Assembly (NCBI GenBank): GCA_038562555.1
Contig: JBCFBK010000005.1
Location: forward strand, 62,001-126,000
From: JBCFBK01 sp038562555
Lineage (GTDB): Bacteria > Bacteroidota > Bacteroidia > Bacteroidales > Prolixibacteraceae
Reading direction: 5' to 3'
Length of the DNA: 64,000 nucleotides
Shown here in pieces: positions 16,176 to 23,873 of this stretch; position 1 is the first letter of the stretch; every line of letters starts with the position of its first letter. A program made the translations under genes and the position numbers. The notes under the pieces were generated by a model, which was not told the DNA's origin, made no database searches, and worked only from the letters and a program-made list of their open reading frames with translations.

Positions 16176-17027
16176 TTAAAACTGCCGGATGCGTGCAGCA
16201 ACTTCTTCGAGCAGCCACTGCGGGGTCGATGTGGCTCCGCATACTCCCACGCTAACCTTTCCTGCAAACCAGTTTTGATTGATCTCGCTGGCTTCCGATA
16301 CGAAATAGCTGTACGGATTTGTCTCCAAACAAACATCAAACAAGTATCGTGCATTCGAGCTTTTTTGGCCGCCGACAAAGACAATCGCGTCGTGCGCCAC
16401 GGCAAATTTTTTAAGCAACGGCCCCCTGTTCGAAACCTGCCGGCAAATGGTATCCTTAACTTCCGTTTTTCCTGCCGTCCGCGATTCGAGGACGGCTGCA
16501 AGCCTGCGGAAATCCTCGGGTGATTTTGTGGTCTGCGAAAACAGAACCGCCGGTTTTTCCGGATCAATCAGCTTCAGGTCTCCCTCGTCTTCAACCACAA
16601 TGGCCTCCCCATCGGTCTGGCCAGTTAAACCGGTGACTTCGGCGTGGCCTTTTTTCCCATAAATAATAACTTGTCCCTTTTGTTCCTGCATCTTCAGCCA
16701 GGCCTGCCTGACTTTTTTCTGGAGGTTCAGCACGATGGGGCAGGTAGCATCGATCAGTTCAATTTGATTTTCACGGGCATATTCATAGGTGGAAGGGGGT
16801 TCTCCGTGTGCCCGCAAAAGAACCCTGCAATTTTTTAAGGTGAAATACCGGCTGTGATCAATGGTCTCAAGGCCGATCAGTTCAAGCCGTTTTACCTCTT
16901 CCGAATTATGAACAATATCGCCCAAACAGTATAGTTTCCCTCCCGACTGCAGGGTTTCTTCAACGGTTTTCACAGCCCGAGTCACACCAAAGCAAAAGCC
17001 CGATTTCTGATCAATTACCACTTTCAT
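16176..17027 (-). CDS. ispH: 4-hydroxy-3-methylbut-2-enyl diphosphate reductase
   Basis: A 283-residue [4Fe-4S] enzyme for the last step of the MEP isoprenoid pathway, forming IPP and DMAPP. The three cluster cysteines sit in SGFCFGVTRAV, DATCPIVLNLQ and DTICRQVSNR. The substrate-binding His lies in RAHGEPPSTYEYA, and the active-site region follows in GHAEVTGLTGQ. Its ATG overlaps the cmk stop as ATGA, so the two genes are translationally coupled, a frequent pairing in Bacteroidota. Confidence 0.95.
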   Translation of the reverse strand: MKVVIDQKSGFCFGVTRAVKTVEETLQSGGKLYCLGDIVHNSEEVKRLELIGLETIDHSRYFTLKNCRVLLRAHGEPPSTYEYARENQIELIDATCPIVLNLQKKVRQAWLKMQEQKGQVIIYGKKGHAEVTGLTGQTDGEAIVVEDEGDLKLIDPEKPAVLFSQTTKSPEDFRRLAAVLESRTAGKTEVKDTICRQVSNRGPLLKKFAVAHDAIVFVGGQKSSNARYLFDVCLETNPYSYFVSEASEINQNWFAGKVSVGVCGATSTPQWLLEEVAARIRQF

Positions 17028-17728
17028 TTTTCAATAATCTCATTAACCCGGTCCAATGTCCAGGCCAGTTGTTCATTGCGTGTGAGATCGCTGTTGTCGA
17101 GCACCAGGGCGTCGGCAGCCTGTTTGAGCGGACTGATTTCTCTCCCCGAGTCAATACGGTCCCGTGTTTCCACATTTTCCAGAATTTCCCCGAAGCTTAC
17201 TTCCTGCCCTTTAGCCCTGAGTTCGTCGTAACGCCGTCGTGCCCTTACTTCAGGACGGGCTGTCATGAATATTTTTAATTCAGCTTCAGGAAAGACTACG
17301 GTGCCAATGTCCCTGCCATCCATGACAATTCCCTTATTCTTTCCCATTTCCTGCTGCAACTTGACAAGGGCATAGCGCACTTCTGCAATGGTTGCCACCG
17401 GACTCACATGTTCGGAAACGGTGATTTGGCGGATCTCTTCTTCTACATTTTCACCGTTCAGGTAAGTATCATTTTGCCCGGTTAGTGCGTTAAAACGAAA
17501 ATCGATGCTAATCTCGTCCAGCCGCTTAACCAATTCCTGTTTGTTAAGTTGTCCGTTGCCGGCCAAATGGTTTCGAAGGGCAAAAAGCGTAACAGCTCTG
17601 TACATGGCTCCGCTGTCGAGGTAAATATAGCCCAGCACACAAGCCAGTTCCCGTGCCAGGGTGCTTTTCCCGCACGAGGAATGTCCGTCGACGGCAATGG
17701 TAATTTTTTTGTCTTCTCTTGATTCCAT
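17024..17728 (-). CDS. cmk: Cytidylate kinase
   Basis: A 234-residue kinase that phosphorylates CMP and dCMP. The P-loop is AVDGHSSCGKSTLAREL, the CMP-binding region YLDSGAMYRAVTLFALR, and MDGRDIGTVVFPEAELKIF and ARRRYDEL are conserved. The ATG at 17728 gives the usual length; the frame is open upstream to 17821. A TATCTTTG box ends only 4 bp before this ATG, implying a leaderless message. It overlaps ispH by 4 bp. Confidence 0.94.
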   Translation of the reverse strand: MESREDKKITIAVDGHSSCGKSTLARELACVLGYIYLDSGAMYRAVTLFALRNHLAGNGQLNKQELVKRLDEISIDFRFNALTGQNDTYLNGENVEEEIRQITVSEHVSPVATIAEVRYALVKLQQEMGKNKGIVMDGRDIGTVVFPEAELKIFMTARPEVRARRRYDELRAKGQEVSFGEILENVETRDRIDSGREISPLKQAADALVLDNSDLTRNEQLAWTLDRVNEIIEK

Positions 17729-17732
17729 CCGG

Positions 17733-17740
17733 CAAAGATA
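17733..17740 (-). promoter_or_regulatory. -7 box (TATCTTTG) abutting the cmk start
   Basis: The complement of 17733-17740 is TATCTTTG, with 4 bp between it and the cmk ATG. Transcription would start at about the start codon itself. Confidence 0.5.
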
Positions 17741-17766
17741 AGGAAATCGTTTTAGCCGCTGCCTGT

Positions 17767-18273
17767 TCAGTCTATCATTCGCATCTTCAGTTCGTCGGTG
17801 ATCGCGAAAACTACCGGACATACTTCGCAGTTTTTCAGGGTGAGCGGGAGTAACTGGTAAAAGCGGCTGCGATCAGTGTGTGGGTATTCCCGGCAGGCAC
17901 GGGGACGGTCCTGGTAGACGCAGCAATGTTTGTCAGGCATCAGAAAAGGACAGGGTGTTTGTTTAAAAACGAAATCGCGATCCTCGTCTATTCGTAAATG
18001 CCGGGCAATGAATTCAGATACTTTTATCCGCTGAACTTTGGCGAGCCGTTCCATATCTTTTTCCCTGATGATCGGACTGATCGACGAACAGCAGTTTGCA
18101 CAATCCAGGCAGTCGAACTGTTCAAAAGCCTCGTTGTGAAGCTCGTGGACAAGCTGGTCCAGCTTCGCCGGTTTCTTCTTTTTCAATTTTTGAAAAAAAG
18201 CGGCAAATTCCTGTCTCCGGTTATCGGTCATCTCCTTAAGCTGGGCCGGCGTATAATAGCGTACAGCTTGCAT
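17767..18273 (-). CDS. YkgJ-family cysteine-cluster protein
   Basis: A 168-residue protein with the Zn/Fe-chelating cysteine pattern of the family: DCLDCANCCSSISPII, then CPFLMPDKHCCVYQDRPRAC followed by REYPHTDRSR, and a final CEVCPVVF. The N-terminal helix is lysine-rich (QKLKKKKPAKLDQL). The family is suspected of metal binding; its biochemical role is unsettled. ATG 18273 is chosen. ATG 18309 is also in frame but lies inside the stem of an inverted repeat (18289-18316). Confidence 0.8.
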   Translation of the reverse strand: MQAVRYYTPAQLKEMTDNRRQEFAAFFQKLKKKKPAKLDQLVHELHNEAFEQFDCLDCANCCSSISPIIREKDMERLAKVQRIKVSEFIARHLRIDEDRDFVFKQTPCPFLMPDKHCCVYQDRPRACREYPHTDRSRFYQLLPLTLKNCEVCPVVFAITDELKMRMID

Positions 18274-18288
18274 GTTTTTCGTATTTGG

Positions 18289-18316
18289 CCGGGAGATGAA
18301 CAGGTCCATCTCCCGG
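18289..18316. promoter_or_regulatory. Perfect 10-bp inverted repeat in the ykgJ leader
   Basis: CCGGGAGATG (18289-18298) and CATCTCCCGG (18307-18316) are exact inverse complements around an 8-nt loop. It has no T-tract in either direction, so it is not a simple terminator. It could form a leader hairpin or an operator between the promoter box (18330-18337) and the ATG at 18273. Confidence 0.6.
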
Positions 18317-18329
18317 TTGAGTTTGGTTG

Positions 18330-18337
18330 CAAAAATA
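18330..18337 (-). promoter_or_regulatory. -7 box (TATTTTTG) upstream of ykgJ
   Basis: The complement of 18330-18337 is TATTTTTG, just after the TonB receptor stop and before the inverted repeat and ykgJ start. Confidence 0.45.
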
Positions 18338-18346
18338 GCAAGAAGA

Positions 18347-20770
18347 TTAAAAACCGACGGGGATGCGCAGCATAAAACTGAAGTTCCTTCCCATGTTGTA
18401 TATTCCGCTTCGTCCTGTCCGGTAATTTATCCCGGCCTGCTTTAAGCGGCTAAGATGGTTTTGGTAAGCCACATCAGCAAGATTGTTCACGGAGATATTC
18501 AGCGAGAACAACGTTTTTCCCCCGGAGGTAAAGTCGGTTCCGGCCCCCACGTTTAGTAAGGTATAAGCCGGGGTCCGGGTTTCTGTTCCATAGGCCGCAT
18601 AAAAATGATCCTGCTCAAAATTGTAGTCTACGCCGAACTTCAGGTAAGCATTGCTCATCAGCCGGTTTACCCGCTCAAAGTCGGTCCGGATAACCGAGGT
18701 CCAGCGGGCAGCGGGGATCATCGGCAGCCAGCGGGAGGAGTCGGGTTGGTTTTTAAGGACCCCGCGGGTATAGGAAAAGGTATTTTCAAAATGCAGCCAA
18801 TCGAGCGGATGGGGGTGGATGTCAATGGTGAATTCTCCACCCTTTAGCTGGGCTTTTCCTGCTGCATATTTGAATACCGGGAGCCCTTGATCCAACGAAT
18901 CGCTGCCTGATACACCGTTTAGGCGGTGGCTGTATATATAATGGTCTACGGTGTTATGAAACAGGCTGAGCTCTGCGGAAATGTGTTCCGTATCCATCCC
19001 GGCACCCCAGTCAAACTGCCAGCTGCTTTCGGGTCTGAGCGCGGGATTTCCCCTTTCGTAGCGGAAGGTCCCCTCATGCTCGCCATTTGAGCTTAATTCA
19101 GCAATGTTGGGGGCTCTGAATCCGCGGGATATGTTTGCCCGCGTGTGGAATGTTTCACTGATCTGCCAGGTGGCGCCCATGCTCCCAGAGAAGCCGTCAA
19201 AGGTTTTGTCCAGAGACGTAAAGCGTTCTGTTGCCCCGGCTTCTTCCGGCGGAACGGCTTCACCCTGGCTGTTCACAAATAGCGCATCGACGTCCTCCGA
19301 TCGCCTGTCAAAGCGAAGCCCTCCGCTAAAATTGAATTTGCCCGTTTCTTTGCTGATAATCGTGAAGACGCCGAAGTCGAAGAGATGGTAGGCAGGAACC
19401 AGGAATTCCGAACCCTTGTTTCGCGACCGCTGCCACATGCCGTTGATTCCTGTTGTTATGTTCCAGTTCCTGATCTCCGGGAAGGTATATTTGAGATCGT
19501 AATTAAAGGTATTCAGGAGAAAGTAAAGGCCGTACTCATCAGGGCTTTCAAACTCCTTCCGGTGATTTTGCTGAAAACCTAAAATCGTCTGAAGGTTACT
19601 TTGGCCCAGATAGATCCTGTTGTTCCAAACGGCTTTGTAATGGGTGATCTTCTGAAATGGAACGTCGGGCTGGTAGCTGTTGAAATCGGATGAAACGGCT
19701 GGTATTTCCTGTTCTTCTCCGTCATTTCCCGGCACGAGCCTGATAAATTTCCCGGTCAGACTGTCGCGCTCTCCCTCGGTCATTCCCGGTTTTAGGTGGT
19801 ATACGCTGAGATTCAGCCGTGAAAAACCCCAGGCCCGGTTTAATCCGATCATGGCGCCGCCTGCATGCTCGCGGAAGCCTGAATTGTATACAGGACCGTC
19901 GTATTTGTTTTCGAAGGCATGTGCAAGCTTGCTGCTGTAGCGGAGGTCCCAAACCAGTCCTTTTTTGTTACCGGCCAGGTTTACCGAATACCCGATCAAG
20001 CCGTTGTTTGTCTGGTAATTGCTGGTAAGATTTCCCCGAATTGCTCCTTCAGGCGCGCCCGGCCCGGGGAGCAGGTTGATTACGCCGGCCATGGCATCGG
20101 AACCGTAGGCAAGACTTGCGGGGCCTTTCAGGATTTCAACATGATCGACACCAAAACCGTCGACTTCTGTCCCGTGTTCGTCTCCCCATTGCTGTCCCTC
20201 CTGCCTGACGCCCTGGTGCATGATAAGCACACGGTTATAGCCTAGTCCGCGGATAACCGGTTTGGAAATACCGGATCCGGTGGTGATCTGCGAAACACCC
20301 GGCACATGCGCAATGGCGTCGATGATATTTGTCGAGGGGGTCTGAAACAGCTCGGTTTGCGGAATAATTCCGACAGGAACCGGAGTGCGTTTTTGTTCCG
20401 TCGCGTCAGGCTGTCCGGTAACAACAATTTCTCCGATTTCCGTGACCGATTTTTTAAGAACGAAATTTATTTCCCGGGTCACGGACAAGTCGATCGTGCC
20501 GGTGTAAGTTTTATAGCCCAGGCTGCCGACCTGTATTAGCAGCGGGCTTGCCGGCAGCTTCTCCATAAAAAAGCTGCCGTCGGCGGAGCTTAGCGTGCCC
20601 CTTTTCAGTCCGGGAAAATAAATACTGGCTCCTGCCAGCGCTTCACCAGTGCTCTCACTGGTGATTTTGCCTTTCAGGAAAGCCGGGACACCGGTCCCGG
20701 CGGGAATGATAAATCCTGAAAATAAAAGGAACAGGATCATGCCTGCCCATATGGTGATTACTCGATGCAT
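18347..20770 (-). CDS. TonB-dependent outer-membrane receptor with N-terminal carboxypeptidase-regulatory domain
   Basis: An 807-residue outer-membrane importer. A signal peptide (GMILFLLFSGFIIPAG) is followed by a CarboxypepD-reg beta-sandwich of about 85 residues (ITSESTGEALAGASIYFPGL). Next is a plug domain with GEIVVTGQP, PVIRGLGYNRVLIMHQGVRQ and VEILKGPASLAYGSDAMAG, then a 22-strand-type barrel ending FSFMLRIPVGF. The plug motif QEGQQWGDEHGTEVD resembles ZnuD-like metal receptors. The upstream His-rich secreted protein supports a metal substrate such as zinc or copper, but this is inference. A SusC role is unlikely since there is no SusD neighbour. Confidence 0.85.
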   Translation of the reverse strand: MHRVITIWAGMILFLLFSGFIIPAGTGVPAFLKGKITSESTGEALAGASIYFPGLKRGTLSSADGSFFMEKLPASPLLIQVGSLGYKTYTGTIDLSVTREINFVLKKSVTEIGEIVVTGQPDATEQKRTPVPVGIIPQTELFQTPSTNIIDAIAHVPGVSQITTGSGISKPVIRGLGYNRVLIMHQGVRQEGQQWGDEHGTEVDGFGVDHVEILKGPASLAYGSDAMAGVINLLPGPGAPEGAIRGNLTSNYQTNNGLIGYSVNLAGNKKGLVWDLRYSSKLAHAFENKYDGPVYNSGFREHAGGAMIGLNRAWGFSRLNLSVYHLKPGMTEGERDSLTGKFIRLVPGNDGEEQEIPAVSSDFNSYQPDVPFQKITHYKAVWNNRIYLGQSNLQTILGFQQNHRKEFESPDEYGLYFLLNTFNYDLKYTFPEIRNWNITTGINGMWQRSRNKGSEFLVPAYHLFDFGVFTIISKETGKFNFSGGLRFDRRSEDVDALFVNSQGEAVPPEEAGATERFTSLDKTFDGFSGSMGATWQISETFHTRANISRGFRAPNIAELSSNGEHEGTFRYERGNPALRPESSWQFDWGAGMDTEHISAELSLFHNTVDHYIYSHRLNGVSGSDSLDQGLPVFKYAAGKAQLKGGEFTIDIHPHPLDWLHFENTFSYTRGVLKNQPDSSRWLPMIPAARWTSVIRTDFERVNRLMSNAYLKFGVDYNFEQDHFYAAYGTETRTPAYTLLNVGAGTDFTSGGKTLFSLNISVNNLADVAYQNHLSRLKQAGINYRTGRSGIYNMGRNFSFMLRIPVGF

Positions 20771-20930
20771 AGCAGTATGATTTTATGGTACAGAACCGGG
20801 CCGCGCAGGGCGAACCGCATACCTGTATCCGGTAAAACAAAAAATAAAAATAAAGGAAACAACCCTCAGCAACATCCGCTTGTATCAGAAGACGGACGCC
20901 GGTTACATACACACCGGGAATTAACGGATG

Positions 20931-21281
20931 TTAAACGAAAATCTGAGGTGAAATTAGATAATCCGATGGCGGAGCCCGCAGATGAAAAAAACGGATTGAC
21001 GCAACATGGCCTGCTTCAGTCGGCGGTGTACGAAAAACCGCGTAGGCGGACGAAGCTACTGTTACCTGAGGTGGACTGGTGATGACAAAGTTTACAAACT
21101 GGAAGTCACAAACGGCGCAGTTCGGTTCCGGGGTGTTAAACGATAAAGAACCGGAAGAACAGCTATGCGTTTCCTCATGCACGTGTTCGTGCTGGTGTGT
21201 TACCTTCTCCAGCGTCGGATAGATAAACAACAGCACATGCATAAGCGCAGGCAGCAAAAGATTATTCCGGTACTTCTTCAT
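20931..21281 (-). CDS. Small secreted histidine-rich protein upstream of the TonB receptor
   Basis: A 116-residue protein with a signal-like N-terminus (NNLLLPALMHVLLFIYPTL). Directly after it comes a histidine cluster, HQHEHVHEETHSC, and then a CAVCDF motif. It has no recognised enzymatic domain. Its 160-bp distance to the TonB receptor on the same strand suggests a metal-binding accessory or sensor acting in the periplasm or at the cell surface. The mature start after THQ is inferred. No named family was identified. Confidence 0.65.
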   Translation of the reverse strand: MKKYRNNLLLPALMHVLLFIYPTLEKVTHQHEHVHEETHSCSSGSLSFNTPEPNCAVCDFQFVNFVITSPPQVTVASSAYAVFRTPPTEAGHVASIRFFHLRAPPSDYLISPQIFV

Positions 21282-21353
21282 ACTTTTTACAGACCCTGGG
21301 CGTTTTGTTATGTTTCAGGAAACAAAAATTTTCGGAAAAAGTTTTTCAAATCG

Positions 21354-22271
21354 CTATCCTATCCGTGAACGTTTGAGCAGCATCGCCGGCGATCCTCCTT
21401 TTTTCCCCGCAAGAAAGAGGCCGGAAACGACAACAGCGATTCCGGCTGCTTTTTGAACATTCAGTTCATCGCCCAGGATTAAAAAGGAAAAGATGGCGAC
21501 GAAGACCGGAATGACGTTGACAAACATATTTGAACGGTTAATACCGATGTTTCGGATACTGTAGGTGAAAAAAATAAAGCCCAGAATTGACGCAAAAACA
21601 GCCAACTTCAAAATGGCTGCAAATGCCTCGGCATTAAACGGGGTTTGCAAGGTAGCAGCCGATTCGAAAATCAGCCAGAACGGAAAGAACATAAAAGCTC
21701 CGATGCCATTCTGCCAGGTGATGATGGTGTAACCGTTGTAACGCGCAGTCAGTCTTTTCAGGATAACAGCATAACCAATAGTCGACAGAACCGCAAGGAA
21801 TTCCAGGGCCAGTCCGAGGGGAGAGGCCGACAGTCCATAAGTTGTGTCAAAGACAACGAGTGTGACACCGGCAAAAGAAAGGAGCAGTCCGGCAAAGTTG
21901 ACGCGGCTGAGGGTTTCATTGTGAAAATACCAGGCAGCGAGGGTGGTAAACAGGGGGATCGTGGAAATAATGACGGCCGCGATCGTTGGTGAAATGTACT
22001 TCAAGCCAAAACTCTCACCCATGAAATAGAGGAAAGGCTCAAAGAAAGAAAGAAAAAGCATCCATCCCCGGTCTTCCTTTTTTAATTTTTCGAGTTTGCC
22101 GGCTGCAATCGAAAAAATCAGGATAATCACTGCTGCAAATGACAAACGGAGCAGAACCACGGTCATGGGTTCATAGGCCTTGTAGGCTACTTTGAACCAA
22201 ACAAATGAGAGGCTCCAGAAAAACATCGCTAAAAGCGCTGCCCCATAATACCGGGCACTTTTTTTGTTCAT
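21354..22271 (-). CDS. EamA/DMT-family transporter
   Basis: A 305-residue inner-membrane protein with about ten hydrophobic helices arranged as two EamA repeats. The first begins YYGAALLAMFFWSLSFVWFK; the second begins LEFLAVLSTIGYAVILKRL and ends with the family tail LGDELNVQKAAGIAVVVSGL. It belongs to the drug/metabolite exporter superfamily; the substrate cannot be assigned. It lies 72 bp upstream of the His-rich gene on the same strand, so cotranscription is possible. Confidence 0.88.
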   Translation of the reverse strand: MNKKSARYYGAALLAMFFWSLSFVWFKVAYKAYEPMTVVLLRLSFAAVIILIFSIAAGKLEKLKKEDRGWMLFLSFFEPFLYFMGESFGLKYISPTIAAVIISTIPLFTTLAAWYFHNETLSRVNFAGLLLSFAGVTLVVFDTTYGLSASPLGLALEFLAVLSTIGYAVILKRLTARYNGYTIITWQNGIGAFMFFPFWLIFESAATLQTPFNAEAFAAILKLAVFASILGFIFFTYSIRNIGINRSNMFVNVIPVFVAIFSFLILGDELNVQKAAGIAVVVSGLFLAGKKGGSPAMLLKRSRIG

Positions 22272-22475
22272 GGGTGAATAATTTGCTTTTACGGTCTCAT
22301 GGAATTGCCATGATATCTTGAAACGGCAGATCGGTGTTAAAAAACGTCACTGCAATTTTATCTGCTTTGAAAACAGAACCCGCAAAATTAGAGATTAATT
22401 CAAAACGAAACATGATCTGTCGCGGTGCGGTCATGAATTTTTGTTGCTTTTATTCTTTCCTTCATGGATGTATTT

Positions 22476-22691
22476 TTAAATTTGTTTATATGGCGTGGCA
22501 GTTGGGGGAACGTCCGCTCCGGTTAGGGTAAGTTTATAACGTAAACAGTTATTCCACCCTTTTTGTCCCCGGTTGCAGAAGACATTTCTGATCAGGAAAG
22601 GAGGGATGCGTTCAACAATCAGTTTTTCCTGATACACCGGGCAGGAAGTTGAAAAAGGGCATAACTTTCCTAAATTTTGTTGTTCGATCAT
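22476..22691 (-). CDS. Small cysteine-containing protein of a CP-x4-CP-x-Y / C-x-RY type
   Basis: A 71-residue protein (start at ATG 22691; the frame is open to 22736 with a TTG). It shows CPFSTSCPVYQEKL, then NVFCNRGQKGWNNCLRY. This four-cysteine layout with a C-terminal CxRY resembles small uncharacterised proteins I recall from other Bacteroidales, where the cysteines could bind a metal or Fe-S cluster. There is no signal peptide or membrane helix. No function is known to me. It is divergent in context and apparently monocistronic. Confidence 0.55.
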   Translation of the reverse strand: MIEQQNLGKLCPFSTSCPVYQEKLIVERIPPFLIRNVFCNRGQKGWNNCLRYKLTLTGADVPPTATPYKQI

Positions 22692-22991
22692 AGCATCTGG
22701 TTTCGTTAATTCCGATACTAATTTTTTAACAGGCAAACCGGATTATTGTTTTTTAGGCACCTCATGCGCAGGGTGGTATCCTGCACCGGACGGAGATGTC
22801 CGATTTGAGCAGTTTTTTTTATCCCGCGAAATCTCAATCTGATAGCACCATCATCATGATGATAAAAGCCGGGCGATGGTGTGATTTTTATCAGGCTTAT
22901 AATCAACTGTTTTTGCATGGCTGCATTTCGGCACAGCTCTTGTAAAATGATTCATACGATCATATTACAGTACAAATGCAAGCAATAGTTT
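22692..22991. other. Gene-poor region with small dyads and a T8 run, possible untranslated transcript
   Basis: No convincing ORF on either strand. The plus strand has GCAGG/CCTGC (22768-22772 with 22780-22784), CGGAC/GTCCG (22787-22791 with 22798-22802) and then T8 at 22813-22820. A strong plus-strand terminator follows at 22992. No known RNA family is recognised. Confidence 0.4.
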
Positions 22992-23026
22992 AAGGGCTGC
23001 TCCAGCGGGGGCAGCTCTTATTTTTT
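22992..23026 (+). terminator. Rho-independent terminator on the plus strand with no obvious upstream gene
   Basis: A 12-bp stem (22992-23003 with 23008-23019, two G-T pairs), tetraloop AGCG, followed by A and T6. Its orientation serves a plus-strand transcript, yet no plus-strand gene precedes it for over 1.7 kb. Confidence 0.75.
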
Positions 23027-23058
23027 GGCGTTGCCTGATTAGCGAGGAAGCGGAACGC

Positions 23059-23100
23059 AAAAAAGACACAACACCTGAGTTGAGTCAAACGTTGTGTCTT
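23059..23100 (-). terminator. Rho-independent terminator of tRNA-His
   Basis: A perfect 10-bp stem, AAGACACAAC (23063-23072) with GTTGTGTCTT (23091-23100), followed on the minus strand by a run of T (A6 at 23059-23064). It lies 55 bp downstream of the tRNA. Confidence 0.8.
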
Positions 23101-23154
23101 AATAAATTTCGTGAAATCAGACCTGCCTGCAGGGCAACCAGGTAATTTATATCT

Positions 23155-23232
23155 TGGGGTGGATAATCGGTCTCGAACCGACGACCTTCGGAACCACAAT
23201 CCGACGCTCTAACCGACTGAGCTATATCCACC
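23155..23232 (-). tRNA. tRNA-His (anticodon GTG), CCA encoded
   Basis: The minus strand folds into a full cloverleaf. Acceptor GTGGATA pairs with TATCCAC, with an extra 5' G (-1) opposite C73, the hallmark of tRNA-His. The anticodon loop TTGTGGT gives GTG. The T-arm is GTCGG-TTCGAGA-CCGAT, and CCA is encoded at 23155-23157. Confidence 0.97.
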
Positions 23233-23250
23233 GTGTTGCTAAATTCGGGG

Positions 23251-23282
23251 CAAAGATAGTATTTTATTTGAAAAGGCTGCAA
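23251..23282 (-). promoter_or_regulatory. Promoter of tRNA-His (TTG - 21 bp - TATCTTTG)
   Basis: TATCTTTG (complement of 23251-23258) lies 18 bp upstream of the mature tRNA 5' end, with TTG at the complement of 23280-23282. Confidence 0.6.
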
Positions 23283-23321
23283 GCATTTTTTGAACTTGCA
23301 GAATGATTTTTTATTGAAGTT

Positions 23322-23750
23322 TTAAAGCTTTTCTTTTTCAATGACTTCGCCCGAGGAACTAACCAGCAGGAAAAAACGGATCAGATTTTCATCCCTGACA
23401 ATCAGCTCATATTTCACTTCGTCCTGTTCGTGAATAGCAATCGCATTCATTAATTCGCCATGTTCTTTTACCATGGCGCTGACCGGCTCCGGGATGGTGC
23501 CGAGCGGAAGATTGACTTTGAGATTAAGCAATTCGCCATCGCTCCGGTAGCTGGCGATATGCTCCAGTTCGTCTTTATAAAAAACAGCTTCATATAAGTG
23601 GTCTGTTTTGGTCCACTCCGTATTAAGCGGATTATCAAATTGTTTGTTGAATGCTTCCCTGACAGACTGGGGAATGTTGAGGCCCTTGCTGCCCTTTAAT
23701 ATTCTCGAAAAAAAACTTTTTACATCCATTTGTTTTGACTTTTTATTCAT
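23322..23750 (-). CDS. PepSY-like (DUF2874) domain protein, no signal peptide
   Basis: A 142-residue protein whose core matches the PepSY-like/BLIP-like fold common in Bacteroidota: NIPQSVREAFNKQFDN, TEWTKTDHLYEAVFYKDELE and ASYRSDGELLNLKV. Most relatives are exported, but here the N-terminus (MNKKSKQMDVKSFF) has no signal, so it should be cytoplasmic or an ATG at 23729 is used. The function of such domains is thought to be inhibitory or sensory; none is demonstrated for this one. It lies on the same strand as the ECF sigma gene, 123 bp downstream. Confidence 0.7.
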   Translation of the reverse strand: MNKKSKQMDVKSFFSRILKGSKGLNIPQSVREAFNKQFDNPLNTEWTKTDHLYEAVFYKDELEHIASYRSDGELLNLKVNLPLGTIPEPVSAMVKEHGELMNAIAIHEQDEVKYELIVRDENLIRFFLLVSSSGEVIEKEKL

Positions 23751-23873
23751 CTTGCCCTTTCAACAGAGAATCAGCGAATATGTCTGCGGAGCATCGGCGC
23801 TGTCATATAGTTGAAAGAGATCCATTATTTTCATATTGACGCAGAATTGATGTCAGGTAACATCCGGGAGCCA

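Noticed and set aside
18289..18316. Rho-independent terminator for the TonB receptor gene
   Set aside because: The stem is GC-rich but no T-tract follows on the minus strand, and a promoter box lies between it and the receptor stop.
20771..20930. Cobalamin or other riboswitch before the TonB receptor
   Set aside because: No B12-box or other conserved riboswitch core could be found in the leader on the minus strand.
22334..22531. 65-codon plus-strand ORF as the source of the orphan terminator transcript
   Set aside because: Its translation looks random and it overlaps the Cys-protein gene; it ends more than 450 bp before the terminator.
22840..22910. Fluoride riboswitch-like GGCGATGGTGT string
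   Set aside because: The match is short and lacks the required pseudoknot and downstream conserved segments; no crcB-type gene follows.
22718..22918. 66-codon minus-strand ORF upstream of the small Cys protein
   Set aside because: Low-complexity His/Arg-rich translation, spans the small stem-loops, and shows no conserved pattern I recognise.
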